Shown here: positions 23,801 to 33,116 of the stretch, piece after piece
Layout of the letters: each line of letters starts with the position of its first letter
Position numbering within the stretch: the first letter of the stretch is position 1
Assembly (NCBI RefSeq): GCF_900114345.1
Contig: NZ_FOZJ01000001.1
Coordinates: 992,001 to 1,056,000, forward strand
Length of the DNA: 64,000 nt
Source of the DNA: Microbacterium sp. cf046
Lineage (GTDB): Bacteria > Actinomycetota > Actinomycetes > Actinomycetales > Microbacteriaceae
Direction of reading: 5' to 3'
The notes under the pieces: generated by a model
Databases searched by the model: none
The model's input: only the letters and a program-made list of their open reading frames with translations
What the model was told of the DNA's origin: nothing
Translations under genes and position numbers: made by a program

Positions 23801-26779
23801 GACAGTCAGTCCAATCCGAGCCCGATCACCTTCACCGACTACGTACAGGTGCAGGCGGGCGCGGACAGCACGATCCGGGTGAGCCCGCTGGCGAACGACG
23901 TCGACCCGACGATGGGCGCCCTGGCGATCACGGATGTGCGTCCCGACCTGCCCGCGACGCTGGGGGACGGCAGCGACAACCCCGAGTACGAGCGGCTGGA
24001 GGGCCGGCTCGAATCGGAAGGCGAGTCGACCGTCGTGATCGCGGCCGGCACGGCCCCCACCACGATGTCATTCCTGTACGACGTCGAGTCGAGCTCCGGC
24101 AACACCGGCCGTGGTCTCATCGTCGTGAAGGTCGTCCGCGAGAGCGTGCCGAACTACCCCGTCGTGGACGACACCGTCCTCACCGCGGAGACGCGGGAGG
24201 ACTTCCCGTCCGGCGTCGATGTCCTCTCGGGTCGCGTGGCATGGTCGGGCGGCGACGTCGACGACCTCGAAATGAGCCTCTGGGGCGATCCGCCGGGGGT
24301 CACCGTCGACGGTCGGGAGCTGCGCGGCGCGCTGCCCGAGACGACCCGCGTGATCCCGTTCGCCGTGACCGGCGAAGGTCCGACCGGTGAGGTGACCACC
24401 TACGCGTTCCTTCGCGTGCCCGGAGACGACGACCTGTCGCTCGCGCTCCGTTCGAGCGCCGCGACGCCCGAGGTCACCGAGCTGGAGTCGGTCTCGTTCG
24501 ACATGGCCAAGCTCGTCTCCAAACCGCGCGGCAGCACGATCGAGATCGGAGTCGATGTACGTGCGTCCGGCGCTCGCAGCGGCGCGTCCTGCTCGTTCGA
24601 GTCGGGGACGACGGTCCGCTACGACTCCGGCGCGGGCGCTCCATGGGTGGACGCCTGCCAGGTTCCGGTCCGCATCGCCGGACAGCAGGACTGGACCTAT
24701 CTCTCCGTGCCGATCCTCGTCCGTGCGCTCGACCCCCAGCCCGAGCTGCGGGCAGGTTCCATGACGGTCGGCCCGGGTGAGACCGCGACGTTCGATCTGC
24801 GGAACATGACGAGCTGGCAGCTGCGCGAGGACTGGAGCGGCATCCGGTACGCCCTGGACTACGGCGGCTCGGCCTTCGAGGTGTCGCTGGACGGGTCGAT
24901 CGTGACCGTGATCGGCGCCGACAGCGCCGTCCCAGGGTCCGAGGAGGCCGCGATCGTCTCGGTCACAAGTCACACCGCCGTCGCCCCGGTGCGCCTGATC
25001 CTCCGCGTCGGCGCGGCGCCGTCGACGCTCCCGCAGGGCGGATCGGTGACCCAGCAGTGCTCGCAGGCGGCGGGCTCGTCCTGCACGATCTCCGTGATCG
25101 GCGCCACGGGCGAAGTCAATCCGCTGCCCCGGACGCCGCTCACGGTGATCGATGCGCGACCGACGGGTGCGTGCGTCGGAGTGAGCTTCCAGGTGGCGTC
25201 CCCGACCTCGGTCGTCGCCTCCTGGTCGGCCGACGCGCCCGGGGCGACCTGCAGCGCGGTCTTCTCGGTGCAGGATGCACAGGGTCGGCGCACGAACGCC
25301 GAGCGCGACGGACGGCTGCTCCTGGATCTGCAGGGGTATCCGAAGACGCCGGCGAGCGTGTCGCAGACCGGGTACGCCGACGGCACGCTCACACTCCGCG
25401 TCGATCCCGGGGAGGCGGCGCTCGCGTATCCGGCGCTGACCGGCTTCGTCATCCGCTGGAACGGCCAGGACCTCGCCGAGTGCTCCTCCGACGGGACCTG
25501 CCCGCCGATCGCCGCCCCGAACGGCGAGCAGCGCACATACGAGGCGTTCGCGCAGAACGCGGTCGGCACCTCGAGCGGCAGCGTGCGCACCGTGGCATGG
25601 GCGTACAACGCGCCTGCGACGCCGGCGACCGTGCAGGTGACCCCCGTCGTCACGTCAGGCGAGGGCGGGGTCGTGTCCCTGCACATCGAGGGGATCGATC
25701 CGGAGGAGACGGGCAACCTCGAGATCACGAGTCCCGCCGGCGAAACGGTGACCGTGCCGGTCCGGCGCAATGAGACCGTCGTCGATGTCGCCGCCTACCG
25801 CGTCGGGTCCAACACGTCCAGCCCGATCACGGTCACGCCGTTCTCGCGCTTCGACCTGCCGCCCGGGCTCGGGGGGAGTGCGTCGGGTGCCGCGGCGACC
25901 GGATGGGGCAACGGCATCGGCGCGCCGACCGGCCTGGTGCTCTCGCTGAGCTCGGCATCCAACGGCGACGGCACCTCGACCGTGACCGCACGCGGCACGG
26001 CCGCACTCAACGGAGACGGCTCGACGCTGCAGTATGGAATCGTCCGGGAGGGCGATCGCTGCACCCCGACGGTCGGCGGCGACACCGCGGTCTTCCCCGG
26101 GCTCGCGGACGGGGACGAGTACGTCTTCACCCTGTGCGCCGAGTCGTGGTTCGACGGCGAATCCTTCGGTGCCGCCGCGGCCGATGCGGGTGTGCGCGCG
26201 CAGCAGGCGGGCCGGGCACCGCGGGGCTACACGTTCGCGGTCGCGGCGACCCCCGATGTCTCCGATAGCCGCGCCGACTGGATCATCCGCGACCAGCCCA
26301 TCTCCGACGAGCGTGTGCCCAACCGCAACCGCGTCGAATTCGCCGGGACGCCGAGTTCGATCTTCGACCGGGATCCGGGGATCCAGGTGCGGTACGTCCA
26401 CGAGATCTGGGGGACGGCCACGCCGTGGGCGAGCGTGACGCCACGAGCCGGCAGCGCGCCATATCAGGTGCAGGCGCAGTGGAGCGTGCAGAGCTGCGTC
26501 GGCGGATCGACGCTCGTCGCCGCAGGCGACTCGTCCGCTGACCCGGCAGGCGGCAAGGCGGCGATCACGTTCGGCAACGCCGGCCTCCGCTACTACGACG
26601 CAGGCGGCGCGCAGCTGGCTCACACAGCGGGCACCTGGACGGTTCCGGTCGGTGCAGTCCGCGTCGAGGGCATCACCGTGTCGGTCGACTGGACGGCGCA
26701 GGCCTGGGGCCTATCGCCCGCGAGCTCGACGTTCGCGGCATCCTGCGACCCGAACTCTCCGGCTCCGCCCACCCCATGA
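20837..26779 (+). CDS. Giant membrane-anchored extracellular protein with Ig/cadherin-like and FN3-like repeats
   Basis: 1980 aa. One N-terminal hydrophobic helix (SVAGLIAAGAAIALVAGVSV) acts as signal anchor and the rest is extracytoplasmic. Residues 35-390 look like a beta-propeller-type segment (repeated short beta strands, e.g. GAVFVGRL, GDVWLKGADA, GEVYAAWL). From about 395 come Ig/cadherin-like modules with the typical VADAFGV...VLMNDHDP and VDDTVVVRAG...VLDNDIAP signatures (near 395, 800, 1000), then FN3-like modules (near 1500, 1590, 1695). No sortase motif or C-terminal anchor is seen. It starts inside the kinase stop (TGATG), so the two are coupled. Role in adhesion, wall scaffolding or sensing is inference. 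Confidence 0.88.
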   Translation: MRRRSVAGLIAAGAAIALVAGVSVVWPGLDAQTTDRTDTSVWALQTGDGRRYARVNTTIGELDTVREISNPSQVAQNGDGAYLFSDSFSKLTRIDAALPSDLDEEALRSSPSTPAGTVDVVTADDYVAYRTDSGAVFVGRLSSGESTQLDPFPSDDENAPQYTSDAIAVDERGMLFSYSVADGSVLRYDLRASEVRERDVLDESDISAPSITAAGDAWAVVDGTDGDVWLKGADAAISTPTTGGVILSQPDPVGSAVYLADETALVRVPVDGSAVTTEVGTGASVLGTPARPTVHDGEVYAAWLPQGTQGGVLWNSRTGQSALDYGGLGLPDQRRPTFVASEDAMILNETRTGWVWTIPGGGLVVSSQNWSLDERTDPDAEPSAEQLTVVIDPKPPVAVADAFGVRAASLVTLPVLMNDHDPNEDVLSIDPASVTGLDPGFGTLSITDDAQRITVRVAPGASGTATFSYAVTDGTAVDGLLSPATTVTLTVSTGDGAPEWCGVEGCLVPWPTPEVARGGTVTVPVLPGWVDPDGDPLLLLSVQNTSGIGTVASTPGGDVVYQHSDDGGGGEELISLEVTVSDTAGQVSTKPLLVRVSPQPALSVQSFALVDSIDAGLTVDVTPHVTGTAGEISLESVRVLDEAAATATIVGGSASFDFSARTPGTFRVDFTVTDGTTPANGTARITILPSDAPPQLATSPVVAFVHPQEDATLDVFSAVSNPTRRVLLLSDVVGHADAGAALSVDGVGQNYLRVSGSTATGAAGRLGTVTYTISDGTDDQGAGVQGEATVFLLPQAPELAPIAVDDTVVVRAGSQIDIPVLDNDIAPAGGRPTLNPASIVSSSEDALAFAGGDVLRYLAPIEPGEYTVDYSVYTTGAPALADAATVRIEVLPDDANRKPLPETLEGRVLSGQSTVIEFDGFGMDPDGDVVSLDRIVSQPESGSATIAADGESILYSSVAGYRGQASFRYRVVDAFGETGEGVVRIGVLDSQSNPSPITFTDYVQVQAGADSTIRVSPLANDVDPTMGALAITDVRPDLPATLGDGSDNPEYERLEGRLESEGESTVVIAAGTAPTTMSFLYDVESSSGNTGRGLIVVKVVRESVPNYPVVDDTVLTAETREDFPSGVDVLSGRVAWSGGDVDDLEMSLWGDPPGVTVDGRELRGALPETTRVIPFAVTGEGPTGEVTTYAFLRVPGDDDLSLALRSSAATPEVTELESVSFDMAKLVSKPRGSTIEIGVDVRASGARSGASCSFESGTTVRYDSGAGAPWVDACQVPVRIAGQQDWTYLSVPILVRALDPQPELRAGSMTVGPGETATFDLRNMTSWQLREDWSGIRYALDYGGSAFEVSLDGSIVTVIGADSAVPGSEEAAIVSVTSHTAVAPVRLILRVGAAPSTLPQGGSVTQQCSQAAGSSCTISVIGATGEVNPLPRTPLTVIDARPTGACVGVSFQVASPTSVVASWSADAPGATCSAVFSVQDAQGRRTNAERDGRLLLDLQGYPKTPASVSQTGYADGTLTLRVDPGEAALAYPALTGFVIRWNGQDLAECSSDGTCPPIAAPNGEQRTYEAFAQNAVGTSSGSVRTVAWAYNAPATPATVQVTPVVTSGEGGVVSLHIEGIDPEETGNLEITSPAGETVTVPVRRNETVVDVAAYRVGSNTSSPITVTPFSRFDLPPGLGGSASGAAATGWGNGIGAPTGLVLSLSSASNGDGTSTVTARGTAALNGDGSTLQYGIVREGDRCTPTVGGDTAVFPGLADGDEYVFTLCAESWFDGESFGAAAADAGVRAQQAGRAPRGYTFAVAATPDVSDSRADWIIRDQPISDERVPNRNRVEFAGTPSSIFDRDPGIQVRYVHEIWGTATPWASVTPRAGSAPYQVQAQWSVQSCVGGSTLVAAGDSSADPAGGKAAITFGNAGLRYYDAGGAQLAHTAGTWTVPVGAVRVEGITVSVDWTAQAWGLSPASSTFAASCDPNSPAPPTP

Positions 26780-26822
26780 CCTGCCCGACACCCCGCAGAA
26801 CGACCGACAGAGGACGAACCAC

Positions 26823-27788
26823 ATGACCATCACGCAGGAGCAGGCGACCTGGTTCGCGCAGACGTTCGCGCAGCTCGCCGACAACGTCGAGCGCGCCGTG
26901 CTCGGCAAGCGCCACGTCGTCGAGCTCGTCCTGACGGCGATGCTCAGCGACGGGCATGTGCTCCTGGAGGACGTGCCCGGCACCGGCAAGACCTCGCTCG
27001 CGCGTGCCGTCGCGCAGTCGGTGCAGGGCACGAACACCCGCATCCAGTTCACGCCTGACCTGCTGCCCGGCGACATCACCGGAATCACGGTGTACGACCA
27101 GAAGACCGGCACGTTCGAGTTCCACTCCGGACCGATCTTCGCCAACATCGTGCTGGCCGACGAGATCAACCGTGCGAGCCCCAAGACCCAGTCCGCGCTG
27201 CTGGAGGTCATGGAGGAGGGCAAGGTCACGATCGACGGCGTCTCCCGGCAGGTCGGCGTGCCGTTCCTGGTGCTGGCCACGCAGAACCCCGTCGAGCAGG
27301 CCGGCACCTACCGGCTGCCGGAGGCGCAGCTCGACCGATTCATGATGCGCGCCTCACTCGGCTACCCGGATCATGCCGCCACAGTGCGCATCCTGGACGG
27401 CGCCGCGGTGGCGACCGCGGATCTCGTCGCGGTCATCACCCCGGAGGCGCTGATCGGAATGGCCGACCTCGCTGCGGACGTGTACGTCGACGCACTCGTC
27501 CTCGACTACATCGCGCGACTCGTGGACGGCACCCGCGCCGCCGATGAAGTGCGCCTCGGCGTCAGCATCAGGGGTGCGCTCGCCCTGACCAAGGCGTCGC
27601 GTTCGCGTGCCGCCTCGCAGGGCCGCACGTACGTCACGCCCGACGATGTGAAGGCGCTGGCTGTCTCGGTGCTCTCGCACAGGCTCATCCTGCACCCCGA
27701 GGCCGAGTTCGACGGGGTGACCCAGGAGGCCGTGATCGGCCAGGTCCTGCTGGATGTCGCCCCACCGAGTCGTCGCGAGACCGCATGA
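26823..27788 (+). CDS. MoxR-family AAA+ ATPase
   Basis: 321 aa, ATG with AGAGGA upstream. Cytoplasmic AAA+ ATPase of the MoxR group. It shows Walker A PGTGKTS, the MoxR signature ADEINRASPKTQSALLEVME as Walker B, sensor ATQNPVEQAGTYRLPEAQLD, and the C-terminal lid (VSIRGALAL, YVTPDDVKALAVSVLSHRL). MoxR proteins work as chaperone-like remodelling ATPases and are usually encoded next to a DUF58 protein and a transglutaminase-like membrane protein, as here. The following gene overlaps by 4 nt (ATGA). Confidence 0.93.
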   Translation: MTITQEQATWFAQTFAQLADNVERAVLGKRHVVELVLTAMLSDGHVLLEDVPGTGKTSLARAVAQSVQGTNTRIQFTPDLLPGDITGITVYDQKTGTFEFHSGPIFANIVLADEINRASPKTQSALLEVMEEGKVTIDGVSRQVGVPFLVLATQNPVEQAGTYRLPEAQLDRFMMRASLGYPDHAATVRILDGAAVATADLVAVITPEALIGMADLAADVYVDALVLDYIARLVDGTRAADEVRLGVSIRGALALTKASRSRAASQGRTYVTPDDVKALAVSVLSHRLILHPEAEFDGVTQEAVIGQVLLDVAPPSRRETA

Positions 27789-29164
27789 GCCTGACCGAGC
27801 CCCGTCTCACCCGCACGTCCGCCTCCACCGGCTCGGCCGTCGGCACCGCCGCGCCGTCGGCGACGACGCAGGTCACCACGGCTGCCGGCGGGCGACGGAT
27901 CGTCCGCGCGGTCGTCTGGTGGACGCGCGTGTCCCGCGCCGCGGGTGCGGCGCTCGCCGCCGCGGCGCGGTGGACCGCGCACACGGTGCGGCCCGCCGGC
28001 GTGCTCGTCGTGGTCGCCGCGACCGCCGGGCTCGCCATGGGCGTCGCGTTCGGCTGGGTGGAGTGGATGGTCGCTGGGGCGATCGCACTCCTGCTGGTCG
28101 TGATGTGCGTGCCGTTCCTCTTCGGCGCACGCTCCTACGACGTCGATCTCGTTCTGGCGCACGAGCGCGTCGTCGCCGGCGACGATGTGACCGGCGAGAT
28201 CGTCGTCCGCAACGACAGCCGCCGGGTCGCGCTGCCGGGTCGCCTCGACATCCCCGTCGGTGCGGGGCTCGTCGAGTTCGGCGTGCCGCTGCTGCGCCCG
28301 GGCCACGTGGTCGCGCAGCCGCTGGAGATCCCGGCCCTGCGTCGCGGCATCGTGACTGTCGGACCCGCCACGACGGTGCGCAGCGATCCGATCGGCCTCC
28401 TGCGGCGCGAGCACGCCTTCCACGACGTGCACGAGCTCTACGTCCATCCGCGCACGATCCCCATCCCCTCCACGAGCGCCGGGCTGATCCGCGACCTCGA
28501 GGGCAATCCGACCCGTCGGCTGGTGGACGCGGACATGTCGTTCCACGCGATCCGCGAGTACGCACCCGGCGACTCGCGGCGCCAGATCCACTGGAAGTCG
28601 ACGGCCAAGACCGGCCAGCTCATGGTGCGCCAGTACGAGGAGTCCCGTCGTTCGCGGATGGCCGTGGTGCTGTCGGTGGCCGAACCGGAATTCACGGATG
28701 CCGACGAGTTCGAGCTCGCCGTCAGCTGCGCAGCGTCGCTGGGTCTGCGGGCCGTGCACGACGCTCGCGAGGTCGACATCGTCACGGGCAGCGAGATCCC
28801 GCGGGTGGTGCGCGGGCGCCTGCGCGCGATCAGGCACATTCCGGCGGCGTCCCGTCGGACCATGCTGGACGGGTTCAGTGCCGTCGACCTGCTCGAGAAC
28901 ACGATGCCGATCGCCGACGTGTGCCGGCTCGCCGCCGAGGCGAACGAGCGCCTGTCGATCGCGTTCATCGTGGTGGGCTCGCGCGTCACGCTCGGACGGC
29001 TCCGTCAGGCGGCACTCGGCTTTCCGGCCGACACGGCCGTGGTCGCCGTGATGTGCGACGAGCGCGCGCACCCGCGCATGCGGGTGCTGTCCGGCCTCAC
29101 CGTGCTCACGGTCGGCACGCTCGAGGACCTGTCCGGACTGCTGCTGCACGGAGCGACCGCATGA
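27785..29164 (+). CDS. DUF58 domain membrane protein
   Basis: 459 aa. An N-terminal region of about 65 residues precedes two hydrophobic segments (residues about 68-112). A soluble domain with the DUF58 core follows: REYAPGDSRRQIHWKSTAKTG and LMVRQYEES. DUF58 proteins partner MoxR ATPases and carry a von Willebrand A-like fold after the motif. The start overlaps moxR by ATGA and its own stop overlaps the next gene the same way, so the three proteins are made in a coupled fashion. Exact function unknown. Confidence 0.9.
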   Translation: MSLTEPRLTRTSASTGSAVGTAAPSATTQVTTAAGGRRIVRAVVWWTRVSRAAGAALAAAARWTAHTVRPAGVLVVVAATAGLAMGVAFGWVEWMVAGAIALLLVVMCVPFLFGARSYDVDLVLAHERVVAGDDVTGEIVVRNDSRRVALPGRLDIPVGAGLVEFGVPLLRPGHVVAQPLEIPALRRGIVTVGPATTVRSDPIGLLRREHAFHDVHELYVHPRTIPIPSTSAGLIRDLEGNPTRRLVDADMSFHAIREYAPGDSRRQIHWKSTAKTGQLMVRQYEESRRSRMAVVLSVAEPEFTDADEFELAVSCAASLGLRAVHDAREVDIVTGSEIPRVVRGRLRAIRHIPAASRRTMLDGFSAVDLLENTMPIADVCRLAAEANERLSIAFIVVGSRVTLGRLRQAALGFPADTAVVAVMCDERAHPRMRVLSGLTVLTVGTLEDLSGLLLHGATA

Positions 29165-31707
29165 GCGCCGGCGACGCACCCGCGAAGGCGTCATCCGATG
29201 CAGTGGATGGGACCGCCACGGAGTCGTCGGGCCGCGGCGCCGTCTTCGCGCCCCGAATCGTCGCAGGATCGCTGTTCCTCGCCGCCACTGTCGTGATCGC
29301 GGGACTCGCGGCGTGGCCGATCTATCGGGATTGGTCGTTCCTGCTGCTGGTGGGGGTGACCGCCCTCGTGGCGGCGGCGATCGCTGCGCTGGCGCGCAGT
29401 CGCCACTGGGGCGGCTGGAGCATCGCGGGCCTCCTGGCGCTGGCCTTCTTCGTGCTCGGCATCCCCCTGGCTGTGCCTTCGCGGCTGGGCAGCTCGCTCG
29501 AGCTCCTTCGAGGGCTCGGCGACCTCGCGACCGGAGCGGTCTTCGCCTGGAAGGACTTGATCACCGTCGACCTCCCCGTCGGCACCTACCGGAACCTCCT
29601 GGTCCCGGCTCTGATCGTCTTCCTCGTCGGCACGTGCGCCGGGCTGCTCCTGTCGTGGCGATCGGATCGAGCCGCCTTCTGGGCTGTGCCGGTCTCGCTC
29701 GGAATGACCCCCTTCGGGCTGTTCTTCGGCCGCACGACGGTCAGCTCGCCGCTCGAGCTCGGTCCCTTGACGATCTCCGCTCCGCTGGAGACGGCGCTCG
29801 GGATCGCGGCCCTGCTCTCGAGCCTGCTGTGGCTGGCCTGGCGCAGTCGCGATGAGCGGATGCGGTCACTCCGGCGCGCCGCGGCATCCAGTGGGGTGCG
29901 CATCTCGCGTCGGCCGTCGCTCGCCGACCGGCGGCGCTCGACCCTCGGGGCCGGCATGCTCCTGATCGCCGTCCTGGCCGCAGCGATCGTCGTGCCGTAC
30001 GCCGCCCGCGGCGCCGAGCGGGAAGTGCTGCGCTCGACGGCAGGACCAGAGATCGCGGTGGCGTCGGCGATCAGTCCGCTCGCGCAGTACCGCGCCATGT
30101 TCGCCGACGACCGGGCCGACGACGTGCTGTTCACCGTCTCATCCGCGGACGCGCTCCCGGAGCGGGTTCGATTGGCGACCCTCGACTCCTATGACGGGGA
30201 GATCTATCGCAGCGGCGGAACCGGCGCGGTCGACGAGGCGCGCTTCGTGCGCGTCCCCTCGACGCTCGATGCCGGCTCCGGGCGCCCCGTGGACGCGCGC
30301 GTCACGATCGAGGCGCTCGACGGGATCTGGATGCCGACCCTCGGCCGGCTCGCGTCGGTCGATTTCGCGGGCTCCCGCGCGGCATCCCTCGCGGACGGGT
30401 TCTACTATCGCGCCGAGGCCGCGGCGGGCGTGCAGACCGCCGCGGGCGGACTCGCCGCAGGCGACGCCTACCGGATCAGCGCGATCGAGCAGGCGATGCC
30501 CGACCTCGCGTCGATCGAGGCACCGGGCGGACTCGGCGACGACGTGGCCGTGCCGCAGAGCGTCCGCACCTGGGTGGACGAGCATGTCTCCGAATCCGGC
30601 GGGGCCGCCCTCGCCGGCCTCGTCGCACTGCTGCGAGAGCGGGGGTATCTCAGCCATGCCCTGGAGATCGGTGACGCCGCGCCGCTGTGGATGCAGTCGC
30701 TGCCCGACTACACCTTCCAGCCCAGCGCATCGGGGCACTCCCTGGCCCGGATCGACGCGATGTTCTCCCGCCTGCTGGAGCGCGAGACCGATCCGCGGGC
30801 CGCGGCGTCCGAGAACTACGTCGCCGCCGTCGGCGATGACGAGCAGTTCGCCGTCGCGGTGTCCCTGATCGCGCGTGAGCTCGGCTTCCCGTCGCGGGTC
30901 GTGGTCGGCGCGAGACTCACTTCGACGGATGCCGCACTGCCCACCTGCGAAGCGGGCGCATGCCGCGCCCAGGATCTCGCCGTCTGGACCGAGGTGCAGT
31001 CCGCCGCAGGGGAGTGGGTTCCGATCGACGTCACCCCGCAGTACGCCCAGTCACCGAGCCTCGAGGTGACCGAGCAGCGCAACCCCGAGAATGTCACTGA
31101 GGTGCGTCCGGACGCCGTCCAGGACGTCGTGCCGCCGGATCCGCTCGAGGAGGACTCCGGCGCCGACGATCGCGCCGACGACGCCGCCGCGATCGATCTC
31201 GCCTGGCTGTGGCCGATCCTGCGCGTCGGCGCCGTCGTGCTGCTCGTCCTGCTGCTGCTCCTCGGGCCGTTCGCCCTCATCGCGGCGGCGAAGGCGGCGC
31301 GACGTCGCGCACGCCGGACCCAGGCGGATCCCGCCGTGCAGATCGCCGGCGGATGGGACGAGTACGTGGATGCCGCCGTCGACTCCGGCCGGGACGCCTC
31401 GCCGGTCTTCACCCGGACCGAGCTCGCAGACCTGTTCGAGACGGCTGCCGGTGGAACCCTCGCAGTGGATGCCGACCGCGCGGTCTTCTCGGGAGCCGCG
31501 ATCTCGGCGCAGGACGCGGAGGACTTCTGGCGCATCGTCGAACAGGAGCGTCACGACCTGGTGCGCGAGCGCGGAATCTGGCGCGGCCTGCTCGCGACCG
31601 TATCGTTGAGATCATTCGTCCGTCACCTGGCGCCCCCCGGCGCCCGGTCGCGCATCGCCGAGAGGGGGAAGCGCCGGGTCGTCCAGTCCCAGCGCCCATC
31701 GCCATGA
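29161..31707 (+). CDS. Transglutaminase-like membrane protein lacking catalytic Cys and His
   Basis: 848 aa. The N-terminal half has about six membrane helices (e.g. IVAGSLFLAATVVIAGLAAW; LLVPALIVFLVGTCAGLLLSW), another at 265-280, a large extracytoplasmic region, the transglutaminase-like core (about 545-630), one more helix (IDLAWLWPILRVGAVVLLVL...) and a cytoplasmic tail. In the core, the usual G-D-Cys-x-x-F-A reads GDDEQFA, so Cys is replaced by D560. The usual HAW-x-EV reads AVWTEV, with A607 where His should be. The third residue, D623 (PIDVTP), is kept. The fold is therefore likely kept without peptidase or transferase chemistry. ATGA overlaps on both sides couple it to DUF58 and the FHA gene. 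Confidence 0.88.
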   Translation: MSAGDAPAKASSDAVDGTATESSGRGAVFAPRIVAGSLFLAATVVIAGLAAWPIYRDWSFLLLVGVTALVAAAIAALARSRHWGGWSIAGLLALAFFVLGIPLAVPSRLGSSLELLRGLGDLATGAVFAWKDLITVDLPVGTYRNLLVPALIVFLVGTCAGLLLSWRSDRAAFWAVPVSLGMTPFGLFFGRTTVSSPLELGPLTISAPLETALGIAALLSSLLWLAWRSRDERMRSLRRAAASSGVRISRRPSLADRRRSTLGAGMLLIAVLAAAIVVPYAARGAEREVLRSTAGPEIAVASAISPLAQYRAMFADDRADDVLFTVSSADALPERVRLATLDSYDGEIYRSGGTGAVDEARFVRVPSTLDAGSGRPVDARVTIEALDGIWMPTLGRLASVDFAGSRAASLADGFYYRAEAAAGVQTAAGGLAAGDAYRISAIEQAMPDLASIEAPGGLGDDVAVPQSVRTWVDEHVSESGGAALAGLVALLRERGYLSHALEIGDAAPLWMQSLPDYTFQPSASGHSLARIDAMFSRLLERETDPRAAASENYVAAVGDDEQFAVAVSLIARELGFPSRVVVGARLTSTDAALPTCEAGACRAQDLAVWTEVQSAAGEWVPIDVTPQYAQSPSLEVTEQRNPENVTEVRPDAVQDVVPPDPLEEDSGADDRADDAAAIDLAWLWPILRVGAVVLLVLLLLLGPFALIAAAKAARRRARRTQADPAVQIAGGWDEYVDAAVDSGRDASPVFTRTELADLFETAAGGTLAVDADRAVFSGAAISAQDAEDFWRIVEQERHDLVRERGIWRGLLATVSLRSFVRHLAPPGARSRIAERGKRRVVQSQRPSP

Positions 31708-33116
31708 CCATCTTCGATGACTCCACCGCCACCGCCCTCGGCACGATCTCGTTCCTGCTGTTCGTGGTGCTGTACGTCTGGACCGCCCTGGGCCTGTCCG
31801 CCGTGTTCCGCAAGTCGGGCGAGCAGTCGTGGAAGGCATGGGTGCCGGTCCTGAACCTGGTCGTCCTCCTGCAGCTGGGCCGGCTGTCGGGCTGGCTGCT
31901 GGTGCTCGCGCTCATCCCGTTCATCGGACCGCTGATCGTGTGGGCGCTGCTGATCGTGGCGTACCACCGCATCAACGCCGCATTCGGTCACGGCGCGGGC
32001 ATGACCGTCCTGGCGGCCCTGCTCCTGCCGGTGTGGGCTTCGGTCCTCGGTTTCGGGCCGGCCCGGTGGCTCGGCGCCGAGCCGGGCGGACGCCGGCCCG
32101 CGACCGGCGGACCGCGGCGGACCGCCGCGCCCGATGCAGACGCATCCGACGACGCCGACGCGGCATACGTTCCGCGCGTCAGCGCACCCTCGTACAGTCC
32201 GACGGTCGCAGCACCGGCCGAGCCCGTCGGCGGCTGGACGCCGCCGCCGATGCCACCCGCCCCGCTCCTTCCGCAGCCGGCCGCAGCCGAACCCCTGCCG
32301 GTCGCCTCCGACGCGGATCCCGAGCGGTACGCGCCGCCGCCGGCGGCGTCGTTCGCTCCCGTGATCGGTCGCTCCACGCTCGAGCCCCCTGCGGATCCCG
32401 ACTCGGGCCGGTGGGGCGGATTCGACCTCGGGGCCGTCAGCGAGGTCACGAGCGAGGTGACCGGCGCCGACTCCGGAGCGCCGGCCCCGATCTCCGCGGT
32501 GCCGGTGCGCCCGGCGGCCGAGCCGCCGGCGATCGTGCCCCCGCCCCCGGTCACGCGTGTCCCCCCGACACCGGCGCCGACTCCGGCAGCCGAGCCGTGG
32601 GCGCCAGCCCGATCGCCGATGAGCGACCCCGACGGGTCGGCCGAGACCTCCGGGCAGGTCTCCGCGATCGTCGGAGCGCCGGATGCGGGCACGCCGCGGT
32701 CCGCGCGCAGCACGGTCTCGGCACAGCACACGAAGTCGGAGATCCCCGAAGAGCCCATCGACGAGACGATCATCACGCGCCGGCGGCGCACCGATTGGTC
32801 GCTGATCCTGCCGAGCGGCGCCGCTGTGCCGATCACAGCCGAGGTCGTGCTGCTCGGGCGCAAGCCCTCGCCGGATCGGGCGTATCCCGAGGCCCAGCTG
32901 ATCCCGATCGATGACGGGACCGTCTCCAAGACGCACGCGCGGCTCGCGCTGCGCGCCGACCACTGGTACGTGACCGACCTGGGCTCCACCAACGGCGTGC
33001 TGTTCGCGACCCTGATGGGCACGGAGGTCGAGGCGACTCCGGGCGAGGAGGTCGAGGCGGGCGAGCGCTTCTACCTCGGTGACGCGGAAGTGCGCCTTCA
33101 GCGCAGCGCCGGATGA
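31704..33116 (+). CDS. Membrane protein with C-terminal FHA domain (DUF5684-like N-terminus)
   Basis: 470 aa. Residues 1-115 hold about four hydrophobic segments with the W-x-x-WVPVLN...LIPFIGP pattern typical of DUF5684. Residues 130-360 are a long Pro/Ala-rich linker. The C-terminal 100 residues form an FHA domain that binds phosphothreonine: LLGRKPSP, VSKTHARL and LGSTNGV contain the conserved Arg, Ser, His and Asn. Just before it lies DETIITRRRR, a Thr in acidic context followed by basic residues, a plausible site for the operon kinase. It overlaps both neighbours by 4 nt. Likely reads the output of the kinase encoded upstream (inference). Confidence 0.9.
   Translation: MTIFDDSTATALGTISFLLFVVLYVWTALGLSAVFRKSGEQSWKAWVPVLNLVVLLQLGRLSGWLLVLALIPFIGPLIVWALLIVAYHRINAAFGHGAGMTVLAALLLPVWASVLGFGPARWLGAEPGGRRPATGGPRRTAAPDADASDDADAAYVPRVSAPSYSPTVAAPAEPVGGWTPPPMPPAPLLPQPAAAEPLPVASDADPERYAPPPAASFAPVIGRSTLEPPADPDSGRWGGFDLGAVSEVTSEVTGADSGAPAPISAVPVRPAAEPPAIVPPPPVTRVPPTPAPTPAAEPWAPARSPMSDPDGSAETSGQVSAIVGAPDAGTPRSARSTVSAQHTKSEIPEEPIDETIITRRRRTDWSLILPSGAAVPITAEVVLLGRKPSPDRAYPEAQLIPIDDGTVSKTHARLALRADHWYVTDLGSTNGVLFATLMGTEVEATPGEEVEAGERFYLGDAEVRLQRSAG

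Noticed and set aside
30832..31029. Active transglutaminase/protease
   Set aside because: The catalytic Cys and His positions hold Asp and Ala.
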